A stretch of 64,000 nucleotides of DNA, taken from assembly GCF_004136315.1 (NCBI RefSeq), contig NZ_CP029562.1, forward strand, positions 4,053,501-4,117,500. Reading direction: 5' to 3'. The notes under the pieces are model-generated. The model was not told where the DNA came from, ran no database searches, and saw nothing but the letters and a program-made list of their open reading frames with translations. Made by a program: the position numbers and the translations under genes. The stretch is from Mesorhizobium sp. Pch-S (lineage in GTDB: Bacteria > Pseudomonadota > Alphaproteobacteria > Rhizobiales > Rhizobiaceae). Shown piece by piece: positions 41,775 through 52,156 of this stretch. Each line of letters starts with the position of its first letter. The stretch's first letter is position 1.

Positions 41775-42875
41775 ATGAACATTGAAATCCGAAATGACGC
41801 GGGCTCCCGTGGAGCTGCCAGGGCCGTCCGCATCAGCGATGTCAATCTCTACTATGGCCAGCAACACGTGCTGAAGGACATCAACCTCGAGATCAGGCCT
41901 GGCGAGTTTTTCGCCTTTCTCGGCCCCTCCGGCTGTGGAAAGACGACATTGCTCAGACTGATCGCGGGTTTCAACCATGCCCGCCAGGGAAAGGTGGTGA
42001 TCGGTGGTGACGATATCCTCGACATGCCGCCCTGGAAGCGCGAGATCGGCATGGTGTTCCAGTCCTATGCGCTCTGGCCACATATGACGGTGGCGCAGAA
42101 CGTTGCCTTTGGCCTGGAAGAGCGGCGCCTGCGCAAGGCCGAAGTCGAGCGCCGGGTGAACGCCGCGCTCGATCTGGTCGGGCTCAAGCACCTTGCGGAG
42201 CGCCGTCCGGCGCAACTCTCTGGCGGCCAGCAACAGCGCGTGGCGCTGGCGCGAACCATCGCGATCGAGCCCAGAGTGCTTTTGCTTGATGAGCCGCTCT
42301 CCAATCTCGACGCCAAGATGCGCGTGGAGGTGCGACGCGAGCTCAGGGAATTGCAGCAGCGGCTGCACCTGACGACCATCTTCGTCACCCACGACCAGGA
42401 AGAGGCGAATACGGTGTGCGATCGCATCGCCGTTTTCAACGAGGGCCGCATCCAGCAGGTCGGCACGCCAATGGGGCTCTATGAGAAGCCGGCCAATCTG
42501 TTCGTCGCCAACTTCCTCGGCACGGCGAATATCCTTGGTGGAAGCGTGACGGGTGGAGGGAATTCACGGCGTTTCGACGTTTCCGGCGCCGGCTCCATCC
42601 CGATCCCGGCTCATGCGGACGTGCCTGAAGGCGCCAAGCTGGTGCTGCGCCCGCAATATGTCGCGATCGGCGTCGATGAACCGGGTTCCGTATCGTTGCC
42701 GGGCAGGATCGCGCATCGCGAGTTCCTCGGGGCTACCGTGCGTTACGGCGTCCAGGTCGGAACCGCCACGGTGCTCGTCGATGCGCCATTCCACTCGGGT
42801 GGTTCCCTGCTCGAAGCCGGCAGGGAGACCACTATCGGCTTCAAACCGGAGTCGGCGCTCTGGCTGGCGGACTGA
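41775..42875 (+). CDS. ABC importer ATPase (FbpC/PotA-type)
   Basis: A 366-residue ATPase: Walker A 'GPSGCGKTTLLR', Q-loop 'MVFQSYALWPHM', signature 'LSGGQQQRVALA', Walker B 'VLLLDEPLSNLD' and the switch His in 'IFVTHDQEEA'. The C-terminal ~120 residues form the TOBE regulatory domain ('VLRPQYVAIG'). It completes the binding protein-permease-ATPase operon and is followed by the convergent LysR gene. Confidence 0.92.
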   Translation: MNIEIRNDAGSRGAARAVRISDVNLYYGQQHVLKDINLEIRPGEFFAFLGPSGCGKTTLLRLIAGFNHARQGKVVIGGDDILDMPPWKREIGMVFQSYALWPHMTVAQNVAFGLEERRLRKAEVERRVNAALDLVGLKHLAERRPAQLSGGQQQRVALARTIAIEPRVLLLDEPLSNLDAKMRVEVRRELRELQQRLHLTTIFVTHDQEEANTVCDRIAVFNEGRIQQVGTPMGLYEKPANLFVANFLGTANILGGSVTGGGNSRRFDVSGAGSIPIPAHADVPEGAKLVLRPQYVAIGVDEPGSVSLPGRIAHREFLGATVRYGVQVGTATVLVDAPFHSGGSLLEAGRETTIGFKPESALWLAD

Positions 42876-42900
42876 TGATCCCGCGCCAGACCGGCGAACA

Positions 42901-43767
42901 TCAACTCGGCAAGCTCATCGCCAGGTCCCAGAAGGCCTTGACCAGCTTGCCGCTGGCGCGTTCGCGCAGGCAGATGAGGGCTTCGTCCATCAGCACTTCC
43001 GGTGCCTCGATCTGGATCGGTTTCAGCCTCCCGTCATAGCCGAACTCGGCCTTGGTGACGAAGCCGACGCCGGCGCCCGATGCCACGATCTCACGCACGG
43101 CCTCGCGGCCTTCTGCCTCGATCGCGGGCTTCAGGTCGACGCGCATTTCGGCAGCCAGCGCCTCCAGCTTGAAGCGGGTCTTCGAGCCGCGCTCGCGTAG
43201 CACCAGCGGATGCGAGACGATATCGGCCAGCGCGAGCTTCTTCGCACTGGCCAGCGGGTGGTTGTGAGCGACGAAGGCGATGATCGGCGAGGAATTGAGC
43301 TTCAGGATCTGGAAGTCGGAGCTTTCCGGGATTTCACCCAGCACGCCCATGTCCGCCTCATAGGCATAGAGACCGGAGATCACGGTTTCGGTGTTGCCGG
43401 CCCTGAGCGACACCTGAACGCCGGGGTATTTCGCCCGGAATGCCGCCAGGACGTGCAGCAGATGGTGCGCGGCGTCGGCGATGATGCGCAGCGTACCTGC
43501 ACGCAGGGCGCGCGATTCCGACAAAAGGTCATTGGCCTGCTGCTCATTGTCGAACATGCGATGCGTGATCTCGAGCAACCGCTCGCCCTGCGCCGTCAGC
43601 GTCACCTGCTTCTTGTGGCGGTTGAAGAGCAGCACGTCATATTCTTCCTCCAGCTTGCGAACCTGGTCGGAAATCGCCGGCTGGGTCAGGAACAGCGTCT
43701 CGGCGGCGCGCGAAAAACCGCCGCAGACGGCGACATAGTGGAAGGCCCGCAACTGCACGTATCGCAT
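42901..43767 (-). CDS. LysR-family regulator of aminoethylphosphonate catabolism
   Basis: A 288-residue LysR regulator. The N-terminal helix-turn-helix is 'FSRAAETLFLTQPAISDQVRKLEEEYDVLLFNRH' near residues 17-50, followed by the substrate-binding domain ('SLRAGNTETVISGLYAYEADMGVLGE', 'VLRERGSKTRFKLEALAAE'). It resembles the LysR type associated with 2-aminoethylphosphonate operons and is divergent from that cluster's first gene. I chose the ATG at 43767 (GGAAAGAA upstream); the codons from 43797 lack a ribosome site. The ~100-base divergent gap probably holds its own binding site. Confidence 0.85.
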   Translation of the reverse strand: MRYVQLRAFHYVAVCGGFSRAAETLFLTQPAISDQVRKLEEEYDVLLFNRHKKQVTLTAQGERLLEITHRMFDNEQQANDLLSESRALRAGTLRIIADAAHHLLHVLAAFRAKYPGVQVSLRAGNTETVISGLYAYEADMGVLGEIPESSDFQILKLNSSPIIAFVAHNHPLASAKKLALADIVSHPLVLRERGSKTRFKLEALAAEMRVDLKPAIEAEGREAVREIVASGAGVGFVTKAEFGYDGRLKPIQIEAPEVLMDEALICLRERASGKLVKAFWDLAMSLPS

Positions 43768-43866
43768 GGCTTCTTTCCATAAACGGAGACGATGCAACCA
43801 TAGAAACTAACGAATTGACTTATGTAAAGGCCGGGCTGATGTTTTTTCGACGAGAGGATGCCGGCC

Positions 43867-45537
43867 ATGCATTTTTCACTTCTCTTGCTGCATCTCGCAG
43901 GCGCGACCCTGTTGCTGCTCTATGCCGTGCACATGGTGCGCACCGGGATGGAGCGCGCCTATGCGGGGCTGCTGCGCCGGCTGTTCGGCGAGGCAAAAGG
44001 CGGCACGTTGCACGCTGTAACAGGCGGAGCGGCGATGGCGGTGATGTTGCAGAGCTCGACCGCGGTGGCGATGATCGCCTGCGGCTTCGTTGCCAGCGGC
44101 CTGCTCGCCGTGCCGGTGGGACTGGCGCTGCTGCTTGGCGCCGATTTCGGCTCGGCGCTGGTCGTGCGCATCCTGTCCTTCGATCTTGGCTGGCTGGTTC
44201 CGGTCTGTCTGCTGATCGGTGGCATCATGCATCTCAAACTCTCCGGCGAGAGGCTGCGCGAAACCGGGCGCATGCTGCTCGGCATCGGCTTCATCCTGTT
44301 GTCACTTCGCTTCATCGGCGAAGCGACAGGCCCGCTGCGTCATGCCGAGTTGCTGCCGGTGATCGCCGGCTATCTGGCGAGCGACGCCATGATGGCCGTG
44401 CTGCTCGGCGCGCTGTTCACCTGGCTGATCCACTCAAGCGTCGCGGCAATTCTCATGATCTCCGCCTTTGCCGCCCAAGGCGTCATCCCGCTCGAAGCCG
44501 GCTTGCCGCTGATCCTTGGCGCTAATATCGGCAGCGGGTTGATTGCCTTCTGGCTGTCGCGCTCCATGGACGGGGCGGCGCAGCGGCTGCCGCTTGGCAA
44601 TCTGTTGTTTCGCGCGGCTGCGGCCGTCATTGCGCTGGTGATGGTCGAAACCCTCGGCGTGCCTGCCATCCTGCGCGGACTGGATCCGGCGACGGCGCTG
44701 GTCGATTTCCACCTCGCCTTCAATGCCGTGCTTGCCCTGTCGTGCCTGCCTTTCGTCAAGCCGGTCGCCCGGCTGGCGACACGTGTGACGCAGCAGGCTC
44801 CAGGTGAAGGGGAGGCGGACATCGCCCGTCAACGGCTCAGCGCGCTCGACCGCTCGGTGATCGGTAGCCCGACCCTGGCACTGGCCAGCGCGACACGCGA
44901 ACTGCTGCGCATGGGCGAACTGGTCGAGCAGATGTTCCGGCCGGTCATGGACATGTTCCGCTCTGGAACGTCCGAACAGATCGCCCGGCTGCGCGGCATC
45001 GACGACGAGATCAACGACACGCATACCGGCATCAAGCTCTACATCGCCGAGGTCAATCGCGGTGAGCTCACGGGAGATGAGGCACGCCGTGGCATCGAGC
45101 TAACCGATGTTGCGATCAATTTCGAATATGCGGGTGATATCATCGCCAAGAACCTCCTGCTGCTGGCATCCGAGCGGGCCGAAAAGGCATTGCAGTTTTC
45201 CGCCGAGGGTTGGCGTGAGCTCGACGAGCTGCACGCCCGTGTTGTCGAAAACTCGCAGCTCGCGCTGAACGTATTGATCTCCAATGACGTCGCCTCCGCG
45301 CGCCAGCTGGTCGCCGAGAAGGAGCACGTCCGCGCCATGCAGCGCGAGAGCCATGAGCGTCATCTGCGCCGGCTCCAGTCCGGCAGGATCGAGAGCATCG
45401 AAACCAGCGACATCCACCTCGAAGCCGTGCGCGCCTTCAAGGAGATCAATTCGCTGCTGGTGGCGACCGCCTACCCGCTGCTGACCCGCACCGGCGACCT
45501 CGCCAGCAGTCGTCTCGTGCGTGTGACCAGGTCATAA
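43867..45537 (+). CDS. Na/Pi cotransporter family protein with PhoU-like C-terminus
   Basis: A 556-residue membrane protein. The N-terminal ~310 residues form the inverted-repeat transport domain; the first QSS motif is 'MLQSSTAVAMI' near residue 60 and the second reads 'IHSSVAAILMI' near 187, with His for Gln. The C-terminal ~220 residues are a PhoU-like helical bundle ('FEYAGDIIAKNLLLLA'). Bacterial relatives act mainly as phosphate exporters. Placed before the enzymes that free phosphate from phosphonates, it would relieve phosphate surplus when phosphonates serve as carbon or nitrogen source. I chose the ATG at 43867, 9 bases after GAGAGG. Confidence 0.87.
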   Translation: MHFSLLLLHLAGATLLLLYAVHMVRTGMERAYAGLLRRLFGEAKGGTLHAVTGGAAMAVMLQSSTAVAMIACGFVASGLLAVPVGLALLLGADFGSALVVRILSFDLGWLVPVCLLIGGIMHLKLSGERLRETGRMLLGIGFILLSLRFIGEATGPLRHAELLPVIAGYLASDAMMAVLLGALFTWLIHSSVAAILMISAFAAQGVIPLEAGLPLILGANIGSGLIAFWLSRSMDGAAQRLPLGNLLFRAAAAVIALVMVETLGVPAILRGLDPATALVDFHLAFNAVLALSCLPFVKPVARLATRVTQQAPGEGEADIARQRLSALDRSVIGSPTLALASATRELLRMGELVEQMFRPVMDMFRSGTSEQIARLRGIDDEINDTHTGIKLYIAEVNRGELTGDEARRGIELTDVAINFEYAGDIIAKNLLLLASERAEKALQFSAEGWRELDELHARVVENSQLALNVLISNDVASARQLVAEKEHVRAMQRESHERHLRRLQSGRIESIETSDIHLEAVRAFKEINSLLVATAYPLLTRTGDLASSRLVRVTRS

Positions 45538-45642
45538 ATTAAACTTATCTTCGGATACAAAATAACGATTTTTCAGATATCTGGTTCTCTGCAACAATCC
45601 TCACATCGAAGCGCCATATCGTTGCGCGGTGGAGGACAGTCG

Positions 45643-46839
45643 ATGCGAGCCGAATTTTCGCCTGTAGAAGGTTTCGATCCGCCGGCCCTGGGTGAGCCCT
45701 ATCTGCTGACGCCGGGACCGCTGACCACAGCCTACGCCGTCAAGCAGGCGATGCTGCGCGACTGGGGGTCCTGGGATGGCGATTTCCGGGCGATGACCGC
45801 CGATCTGCGCCGCCGCCTGCTGGCGTTGATCGGCGACAGCAAGGGCGAATATGACTGCGTGCCGATCCAGGGCTCCGGTTCCTTCTGCGTTGAGGCGATG
45901 CTCGGCTCCTTCGTGCCGAAGGACGGCAAGGTGCTGGTTCTCGCCAACGGCGCCTATGGTCTGCGCGCCGCGCAGACCATGCAGTATCTCGGCCGCGCCT
46001 ACACGCTGATCGACAAGGGGGACTACCTGCCGCCGCGTGGCGACGAGGTGGGGGCAGCCCTCGATGCCGATCCGGCCATCACCCATGTTCTCGCCATCCA
46101 TTGCGAGACCAGTTCCGGCATCCTCAATCCGGTCGCCGAGATTTCTGAAGCCGTCTATGCCAGGGGCCGCAAGCTGCTGGTCGATTCCATGAGCGCGTTC
46201 GGTGCCATCCCTCTCGAAGTCGGCAGGATCCGCTACGAGGCGATGGTCTCCTCGGCCAACAAATGCATCGAGGGCGTGCCGGGCTTCGGTTTCGTCATCG
46301 CCAGGAAAAGCGAGCTGGAAAAGGCCAAGGGCAACAGCCACTCGCTGTCGCTCGACATCCACGCGCAATGGGCTGCGATGGAGAAGACCGGCCAGTGGCG
46401 CTTCACCCCACCCACCCATGTGGTGGCTGCCTTCCTCGAGGCCTTGCGCATGCATGAAGCTGAAGGTGGCGTCGCCGCCCGCGGCGCACGCTACAGGAAG
46501 AACCGCGACGTCATGGTCGAAGGCATGCGCCGGCTCGGGTTCGAGACCTTGCTGTCCGATCGCTGGCTGTCGCCGATCATCGTCACCTTCTTCTGCCCGT
46601 CGGACGGCAACTTCGTCTTCGAGCGCTTCTACGAGCTGATGAAGGACAAGGGCTTCATCATCTATCCGGGCAAGCTGACGGTGGTCGATTCCTTCCGGGT
46701 CGGCTGCATCGGCCGCATGGATGAACACGTCATGCGCCGTGTCGTCGAGGCCGCCCGCCAGTCGCTGGCCGAAATGGGCGTGACGAGCGCCGCGCCGCCC
46801 CAGGCAGCCTTGGCCGAACGCGCCAAGCTTGCCGCCTGA
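45643..46839 (+). CDS. phnW: 2-aminoethylphosphonate:pyruvate transaminase
   Basis: A 398-residue fold-type I (class V) aminotransferase that converts 2-aminoethylphosphonate and pyruvate to phosphonoacetaldehyde and alanine. It starts with the family segment 'PYLLTPGPLTTAYAVKQAMLRDWGSWD', has 'VPIQGSGSFCVEAMLGSF', the PLP Asp in 'LLVDSMSAFGAIPL' and the Schiff-base Lys in 'SSANKCIEGVPGF'. GGAGGA precedes the ATG at 45643. The usual partner PhnX is absent; instead phnA and phnY follow, so phosphonoacetaldehyde is oxidised rather than hydrolysed. Confidence 0.93.
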   Translation: MRAEFSPVEGFDPPALGEPYLLTPGPLTTAYAVKQAMLRDWGSWDGDFRAMTADLRRRLLALIGDSKGEYDCVPIQGSGSFCVEAMLGSFVPKDGKVLVLANGAYGLRAAQTMQYLGRAYTLIDKGDYLPPRGDEVGAALDADPAITHVLAIHCETSSGILNPVAEISEAVYARGRKLLVDSMSAFGAIPLEVGRIRYEAMVSSANKCIEGVPGFGFVIARKSELEKAKGNSHSLSLDIHAQWAAMEKTGQWRFTPPTHVVAAFLEALRMHEAEGGVAARGARYRKNRDVMVEGMRRLGFETLLSDRWLSPIIVTFFCPSDGNFVFERFYELMKDKGFIIYPGKLTVVDSFRVGCIGRMDEHVMRRVVEAARQSLAEMGVTSAAPPQAALAERAKLAA

Positions 46840-46868
46840 TCGAACCAAACCAATAAGGAACCACCCCG

Positions 46869-48131
46869 ATGAACCAGATGTCTCCTGTCACCGTCTCGGC
46901 CAATGGACGCGACTATGCCTGGCCACGGGTGCCGGCGATTGCGATCTGCCTGGACGGCTGCGAGCCAGCCTATCTCGACGAAGCGATCAAGGCAGGGCTG
47001 ATGCCGGCGCTGGAACGCATCAAGGCAAAAGGCACCGTGCGCACCGCGCATTCGGTGATCCCGTCCTTCACCAACCCCAACAACCTCTCCATCGCCACCG
47101 GTCGTCCGCCGGCTGTGCACGGCATCTGCGGCAACTACCTCTACAATCCGGAAACGGGCGAGGAGGTGATGATGAACGATCCGAAGTTCCTGCGTGCGCC
47201 GACCGTCTTCCAAGCTTTCTACGACGCTGGCGCCAAGGTGGCGGTGGTAACGGCGAAAGACAAGCTGCGCGCGCTGCTCGGCCATGGGTTGGCCTATGAC
47301 GACAACCGCGCCGTCTGCTTCTCTTCCGAGAAGGCGGACACCACGACGAAGGCCGCCAACGGCATCGACAATGCCTCCGCCTGGCTCGGCCGCCCGGTGC
47401 CGGAAGTCTATTCCGCCGAACTGTCGGAGTTCGTCTTCGCGGCCGGTGTGAAGCTGCTCAGGGAATTCCGGCCGGACGTCATGTACCTGACCACCACCGA
47501 CTACGTGCAGCACAAATATGCGCCGGGCGTGAAGCAGGCGAACGACTTCTACGCCATGTTCGACCGCTATCTCGCAGAACTCGATACACTGGGTGCCGCT
47601 ATCGTCGTCACCGCCGATCACGGCATGAAGCCCAAGCACAAGGCCGACGGTTCGCCCGACGTCGTCTATGTCCAGGACCTGCTCGACGAGTGGCTGGGCA
47701 AGGATGCCGCGCGCGTCATCCTGCCGATCACCGATCCTTATGTCGTGCATCATGGTGCGCTCGGTTCTTTCGCTACCGCCTATCTGCCGAAGGGCGCCGA
47801 CCGTGCCGCTATCATGGCGCGGCTCGCCAAGATCGATGGCATCACGCTGGTGCTCGGCCGCGAGGAAGGCTGCGCCCGCTTCGAACTGCCGGAGGACCGC
47901 ATGGGCGACATCATCATGGTGTCAGCCGAGAACAAGACCATCGGCACCTCGGAACACCGCCATGATCTTGCAGCGCTCGACGAGCCGCTGCGCTCACATG
48001 GTGGTCTGACCGAGCAGGCCGTGCCCTTCATCACCAACCGTGTGCTGGCCAACCAGCCCGAAGCGCCGCTGCTGCGGAACTTCGATGCCTTCTATTATGC
48101 GGTGATGGCAGCCGCTCAGCCGGCGCAGTGA
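46869..48131 (+). CDS. phnA: Phosphonoacetate hydrolase
   Basis: A 420-residue zinc enzyme of the alkaline phosphatase superfamily that splits phosphonoacetate to acetate and phosphate. Active-site residues are readable in order: Asp in 'AICLDGCEP', the nucleophilic Thr in '[15 protein letters not shown]', Asp and His in '[12 protein letters not shown]', the DH pair in '[13 protein letters not shown]', and a late His in '[10 protein letters not shown]'. AAGGAA precedes the ATG. It releases the phosphate that the neighbouring Na/Pi protein may handle. Confidence 0.93.
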   Translation: MNQMSPVTVSANGRDYAWPRVPAIAICLDGCEPAYLDEAIKAGLMPALERIKAKGTVRTAHSVIPSFTNPNNLSIATGRPPAVHGICGNYLYNPETGEEVMMNDPKFLRAPTVFQAFYDAGAKVAVVTAKDKLRALLGHGLAYDDNRAVCFSSEKADTTTKAANGIDNASAWLGRPVPEVYSAELSEFVFAAGVKLLREFRPDVMYLTTTDYVQHKYAPGVKQANDFYAMFDRYLAELDTLGAAIVVTADHGMKPKHKADGSPDVVYVQDLLDEWLGKDAARVILPITDPYVVHHGALGSFATAYLPKGADRAAIMARLAKIDGITLVLGREEGCARFELPEDRMGDIIMVSAENKTIGTSEHRHDLAALDEPLRSHGGLTEQAVPFITNRVLANQPEAPLLRNFDAFYYAVMAAAQPAQ

Positions 48132-48141
48132 GGACGATGCC

Positions 48142-49596
48142 ATGACCAAGGCAGAAACGTCGATCAAGGTCCGGCACGAGCCGATGCGCATCGCAGGCCG
48201 CAAGGTCGATGCCGACGATGTCATCGAGGTGCGCTACCCATGGGACGATACGGTGGCCGGCACGGTGCCGGCTGGCGGGGCGGCCCATGCCAGGGAAGCT
48301 TTCGAAATCGCTGCCGGCTACACCTCGAAGCTGACACGATACGAGCGCCAGAAAATCCTCTTGAAGACAGCCGAACTGCTCAACGCCCGCAAGGACGAGA
48401 TTTCCGACCTCGTCACGCTGGAGCTCGGCATCTCCAAGCAGGATTCGCTCTACGAGGTCGGCCGTGCCTATGACGTGTTCACGCTGGCCGGCCAGATGGC
48501 GATCCAGGATGACGGCCAGATATTCTCCTGCGATCTCACCCCACATGGCAAGCAGCGAAAGATCTTCACGCTGCGCGAGCCGCTCAAGGCGATCTCGGCG
48601 ATCACGCCGTTCAACCACCCGCTCAACATGGTGGCGCACAAGGTGGCGCCGGCGATCGCCACGAACAACTGTGTCGTCGTCAAGCCGACAGAACTCACGC
48701 CGATGACGGCGCTGGTACTGGCTGACATCCTCTACGAGGCGGGCCTGCCGCCGCAGATGCTGTCGGTCGTCACCGGTTGGCCACAGGATATCGGCGACGA
48801 GATGATCACCAACCCGAACATCGAGCTGATCACTTTCACCGGCGGTGTGCCGGTCGGCAAGATGATCGCGTCGAAAGCCGGCTACCGGCGCCAGGTGCTG
48901 GAGCTTGGCGGCAACGATCCCCTGATCATCCTCAACGATCTGTCCGACGACGATCTCGTGAAGGCGGCTGACCTGGCCGTCGCCGGCGCCACCAAGAATT
49001 CCGGCCAGCGCTGCACGGCGGTGAAGCGCATCCTTGTGCAGGAGAAGGTGGCCGACCGCTTCGTGCCCATGGTGCTGGAGCGCGCCAGGAAGATCGTGTT
49101 CGGCGATCCGATGGACCTTGCCACGCAACTCGGCACCGTGGTGCATGAAAAGGCAGCCGCGCTGTTCGAACGCCGTGTGCACATGGCGGCGGAGCAGGGT
49201 GCCGAGGTGCTCTACAATCCTGGGCGCAGGGGCGCGCTGTTGCCGCCGATCGTTGTCGACCGCGTGCCGCACGCCTCAGAACTGGTGATGGAAGAAACCT
49301 TCGGGCCGATCGTGCCGATCATCCGCGCCCCGGACGATGACGATGCCCTGATCGCGCTGTCCAACTCGACCGCCTTCGGCCTGTCGTCGGGTGTGTGCAC
49401 CAACGATTTCCGCCGTATGCAGAAATACATCTCCGGTCTGCAGGTTGGCACCGTCAACATCTGGGAAGTGCCCGGCTATCGCATCGAGATGAGCCCGTTC
49501 GGCGGCATCAAGGACAGCGGCAACGGTTACAAGGAAGGCGTCATCGAGGCGATGAAGTCCTACACCAACGTCAAGACCTTCTCACTGCCCTGGTAG
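48142..49596 (+). CDS. phnY: Phosphonoacetaldehyde dehydrogenase
   Basis: A 484-residue NAD-dependent aldehyde dehydrogenase. The catalytic Cys is in '[12 protein letters not shown]' near residue 291, the general-base Glu in '[12 protein letters not shown]' near 256, and the cofactor segment is '[10 protein letters not shown]'. Between phnA and the PbfA-like gene, it most likely oxidises phosphonoacetaldehyde to phosphonoacetate, the substrate of PhnA. It starts 10 bases after phnA. Confidence 0.92.
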   Translation: MTKAETSIKVRHEPMRIAGRKVDADDVIEVRYPWDDTVAGTVPAGGAAHAREAFEIAAGYTSKLTRYERQKILLKTAELLNARKDEISDLVTLELGISKQDSLYEVGRAYDVFTLAGQMAIQDDGQIFSCDLTPHGKQRKIFTLREPLKAISAITPFNHPLNMVAHKVAPAIATNNCVVVKPTELTPMTALVLADILYEAGLPPQMLSVVTGWPQDIGDEMITNPNIELITFTGGVPVGKMIASKAGYRRQVLELGGNDPLIILNDLSDDDLVKAADLAVAGATKNSGQRCTAVKRILVQEKVADRFVPMVLERARKIVFGDPMDLATQLGTVVHEKAAALFERRVHMAAEQGAEVLYNPGRRGALLPPIVVDRVPHASELVMEETFGPIVPIIRAPDDDDALIALSNSTAFGLSSGVCTNDFRRMQKYISGLQVGTVNIWEVPGYRIEMSPFGGIKDSGNGYKEGVIEAMKSYTNVKTFSLPW

Positions 49597-49649
49597 GGCG
49601 GTGGTGGCAGGGGCGCACCTGCCACCGTTCGGGAATCCTGGAGACGGCC

Positions 49650-50996
49650 ATGGCGATCGTGCACACCGAAGGGGAGTCCAACAAGGCGCCTGCCCGCAAG
49701 GACTGGGACGCGCGCCAGGATCATGCGCCGTCGCGCGAACTGCTGCGGCGCGACGCCGATGCCTTCCTGCACCAGTCGCTGTCCAGTCCGTGCGTATCGA
49801 CCATCGCCAAAGCCGAGGGCATCTGGATCGAGGACCTGGCCGGCCGGCGGCTCATGGATTTCCACGGCAACAGCGTCCACCATATCGGCTATGCGCATCC
49901 GCGCCTGATCGCCGCCATCAAGCGGCAGCTCGACGAGCTGTCCTTCGCGCCGCGCCGTTTCGCCAACGAACCTGCTGTCGAGCTTGCAGAAAAACTCGGC
50001 CAGCTGGCGCCCGCCGACCTGTCGAAAGTGCTGTTCACCACCGGTGGCTCCGACGCCATCGAGGTTGCGCTGAAGATCGCGCGTGCTGCCACCGGCCGCT
50101 TCAAGACGCTGTCCTTCTGGGATGCTTTCCACGGTGCCGGTTTCGGTGCCGCCAGCGTCGGCGGTGAGGCGACGTTCCGTTCGCAGATTGCCGGTCCGCT
50201 TATGACCGGCACCGAGCATGTCGCGCCCTGGGCCAGCCGCAACTGCGCCTATGGCCATGACAGTCTCGAGGCCTCGGCCAGGGCCTGCGCCAGCATGATC
50301 TCCTATGTGCTCGGCCGCGAGGGCGATTTCGCCGCGGTCATCGCCGAGCCGATGCGGGCAACGCCGCTGGTGCCGGCGCCTGGTTTCTGGAAGGCGGTGC
50401 GCGAGGCCTGCGACCGCCATGGCACGCTGCTGATCTTCGACGAGATCCCGACGGGTCTCGGCAAGACTGGAAAATTCTTCTCGCATCAGCATGACGACGT
50501 TACGCCCGACATCGTGGTGTTGGGCAAGGCACTGGGCGGCGGCGTGTTGCCGATCGCCTCGGTCATCGCCAGGCGTGCGCTCGACGTCGCCGGCGATTTC
50601 GCCATCGGCCACTACACCCATGAAAAGAACCCGGTGACGGCGCGGGCCGCGCTCACCACCATCGCCATCATCGAGGAGGAAGGCCTGGCCGAGCGCGCGG
50701 CCGAACTCGGCGGCTACGCCATGGACCGGCTCGCCGAGCTGATCGGCCGTTCGCCGCATGTCGGCGAGGTGCGCGGCCGCGGTCTGATGATGGGCGTCGA
50801 GCTGGTCGATGATCGCGAAAGCTACCGGCCGGCGCGGGAGTTGGCAGAACGTGTCTACTACCGCTGCCTGCAAGAAGGGCTGAGCTTCAAGATCAGCGCC
50901 GGCAACGTGCTGACCCTGTCGCCGCCACTGGTCATCGGTATGGCAGATCTCGAACGGGCGCTTGCCATCGTCGAAGACGCTGTGATGGCTGGGTGA
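49650..50996 (+). CDS. pbfA: PbfA-like PLP lyase (1-hydroxy-2-aminoethylphosphonate ammonia-lyase)
   Basis: A 448-residue class III aminotransferase-fold enzyme: 'MDFHGNSVHHIGYAHP' near the N-terminus, 'FTTGGSDAIEVALKIARAATG', the PLP Asp in 'LIFDEIPTGLGKTG' and the Schiff-base Lys in 'VVLGKALGGGVLPIASVIAR'. Members next to phnW-phnA-phnY are known as PbfA, which eliminates ammonia from (R)-1-hydroxy-2-aminoethylphosphonate to give phosphonoacetaldehyde, so the pathway accepts the hydroxylated compound. Assignment rests on neighbours and fold; a transaminase cannot be excluded from sequence alone. GGAGA precedes the ATG at 49650. Confidence 0.82.
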   Translation: MAIVHTEGESNKAPARKDWDARQDHAPSRELLRRDADAFLHQSLSSPCVSTIAKAEGIWIEDLAGRRLMDFHGNSVHHIGYAHPRLIAAIKRQLDELSFAPRRFANEPAVELAEKLGQLAPADLSKVLFTTGGSDAIEVALKIARAATGRFKTLSFWDAFHGAGFGAASVGGEATFRSQIAGPLMTGTEHVAPWASRNCAYGHDSLEASARACASMISYVLGREGDFAAVIAEPMRATPLVPAPGFWKAVREACDRHGTLLIFDEIPTGLGKTGKFFSHQHDDVTPDIVVLGKALGGGVLPIASVIARRALDVAGDFAIGHYTHEKNPVTARAALTTIAIIEEEGLAERAAELGGYAMDRLAELIGRSPHVGEVRGRGLMMGVELVDDRESYRPARELAERVYYRCLQEGLSFKISAGNVLTLSPPLVIGMADLERALAIVEDAVMAG

Positions 50997-51040
50997 CCGG
51001 TCGGCTCGCAAAGAAAAAAGCAGGAAAGTGGGAGACGACA

Positions 51041-52156
51041 GTGACGCAGTATGACTTGGCGGTGGTGGGGGCTGGTATCGTGGGGCTCGCCCATGCGCTT
51101 GCCGCCGCGCGACGCGGCCTGAGTGTGGTGGTCATCGATCGCGATGCCCAGGCCAATGGCGCCTCGATCCGCAATTTCGGGCTGGTTGTGGTCAGCGGGC
51201 AGGAGCCCGGCATTTCACGTGCGCGCGCCGAAAAAAGCCGCGCCATCTGGCTCGATCTCGCTGATGAGGCCGGGCTCGACGTCCTGCATCGCGGCAAGCT
51301 GGTGATCGCCCGCCGGCCTGAAGCGCTTGCCGTGCTGCAGGCCTTTGCCGCAACGCCGGATGGCGCCGAATGCGAGCTTCTGTCGCCGGCCGATGTCATC
51401 TCGCGGCAGCCCGCCTTGCACGCTGCCGAGATCTCCGGTGGTCTGTACAGCCCGTTCGAACTGCGCGTGGAATCGCGTGAGGTGCTGCCGAAACTGACCG
51501 CATTCCTGGGCGAAGGGTTGGGTGTCGAATTCCGCTTCGGCGTCGCCGTCACCGCGATTGAGCCCGGCAGCGTGGTGACCAGTGCCGGGCGGATCCATGC
51601 GGCAAGGGTGGCGGTGTGTCCGGGTGACGACCTGACCAGCCTGTTTCCCGAGCGCATCGGCCAGTATGGCGTCCGCCGTTGCAAGCTGCAGATGCTGCGC
51701 CTCGCCAATCCCGGATTCAAGTTGGGTTCGGCGCTGGTCTCGGATCTCAGCCTGTTGCGTTACGAAGGCTATGCGGGGCTGCCGGAGGCAGCGGCGTTGC
51801 GGCGTCGGCTGGAGAGCGAGCAGGCTGGTGAACTTGCCAATGGCGTCCATCTCATCGTCACACAGAGTGCCGACGGCTCGCTGGTCATCGGCGATTCCCA
51901 CCACTACGGCACGACACCGGATCCCTTCGGTTCCGATGAGGTCGACCGGCTCATACTGGGCGAATTCGCCAGGCTGTTTCCTGCGGCCCAACCGACCGTG
52001 ACCGCGCGCTGGACCGGAACCTATTCCTCAGCCAGCCACGCCGCGTTTCGCGACGCCCCGCATGAGGATGTCCGTCTGGTGATGGTTACGTCCGGCACTG
52101 GTGCCAGCACCGGCTTTGCGCTGGGCGAAGAGACGGTGGCGGAGTTGTTTGGCTGA
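51041..52156 (+). CDS. FAD-dependent amine oxidase of phosphonate clusters (DAO superfamily)
   Basis: A 371-residue glycine/sarcosine oxidase-like flavoprotein. The FAD-binding 'VVGAGIVGLAHALAAARRG' is at residues 9-27 and the C-terminal FAD loop is 'VTSGTGASTGFALGEE'. Enzymes of this kind that recur in aminoethylphosphonate operons oxidise N-methyl-AEP, and some plain AEP, directly to phosphonoacetaldehyde; that is the likely role. I chose the GTG at 51041 for its GGGAGA site; the frame from 50993 overlaps the upstream gene but lacks one. Confidence 0.85.
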   Translation: MTQYDLAVVGAGIVGLAHALAAARRGLSVVVIDRDAQANGASIRNFGLVVVSGQEPGISRARAEKSRAIWLDLADEAGLDVLHRGKLVIARRPEALAVLQAFAATPDGAECELLSPADVISRQPALHAAEISGGLYSPFELRVESREVLPKLTAFLGEGLGVEFRFGVAVTAIEPGSVVTSAGRIHAARVAVCPGDDLTSLFPERIGQYGVRRCKLQMLRLANPGFKLGSALVSDLSLLRYEGYAGLPEAAALRRRLESEQAGELANGVHLIVTQSADGSLVIGDSHHYGTTPDPFGSDEVDRLILGEFARLFPAAQPTVTARWTGTYSSASHAAFRDAPHEDVRLVMVTSGTGASTGFALGEETVAELFG

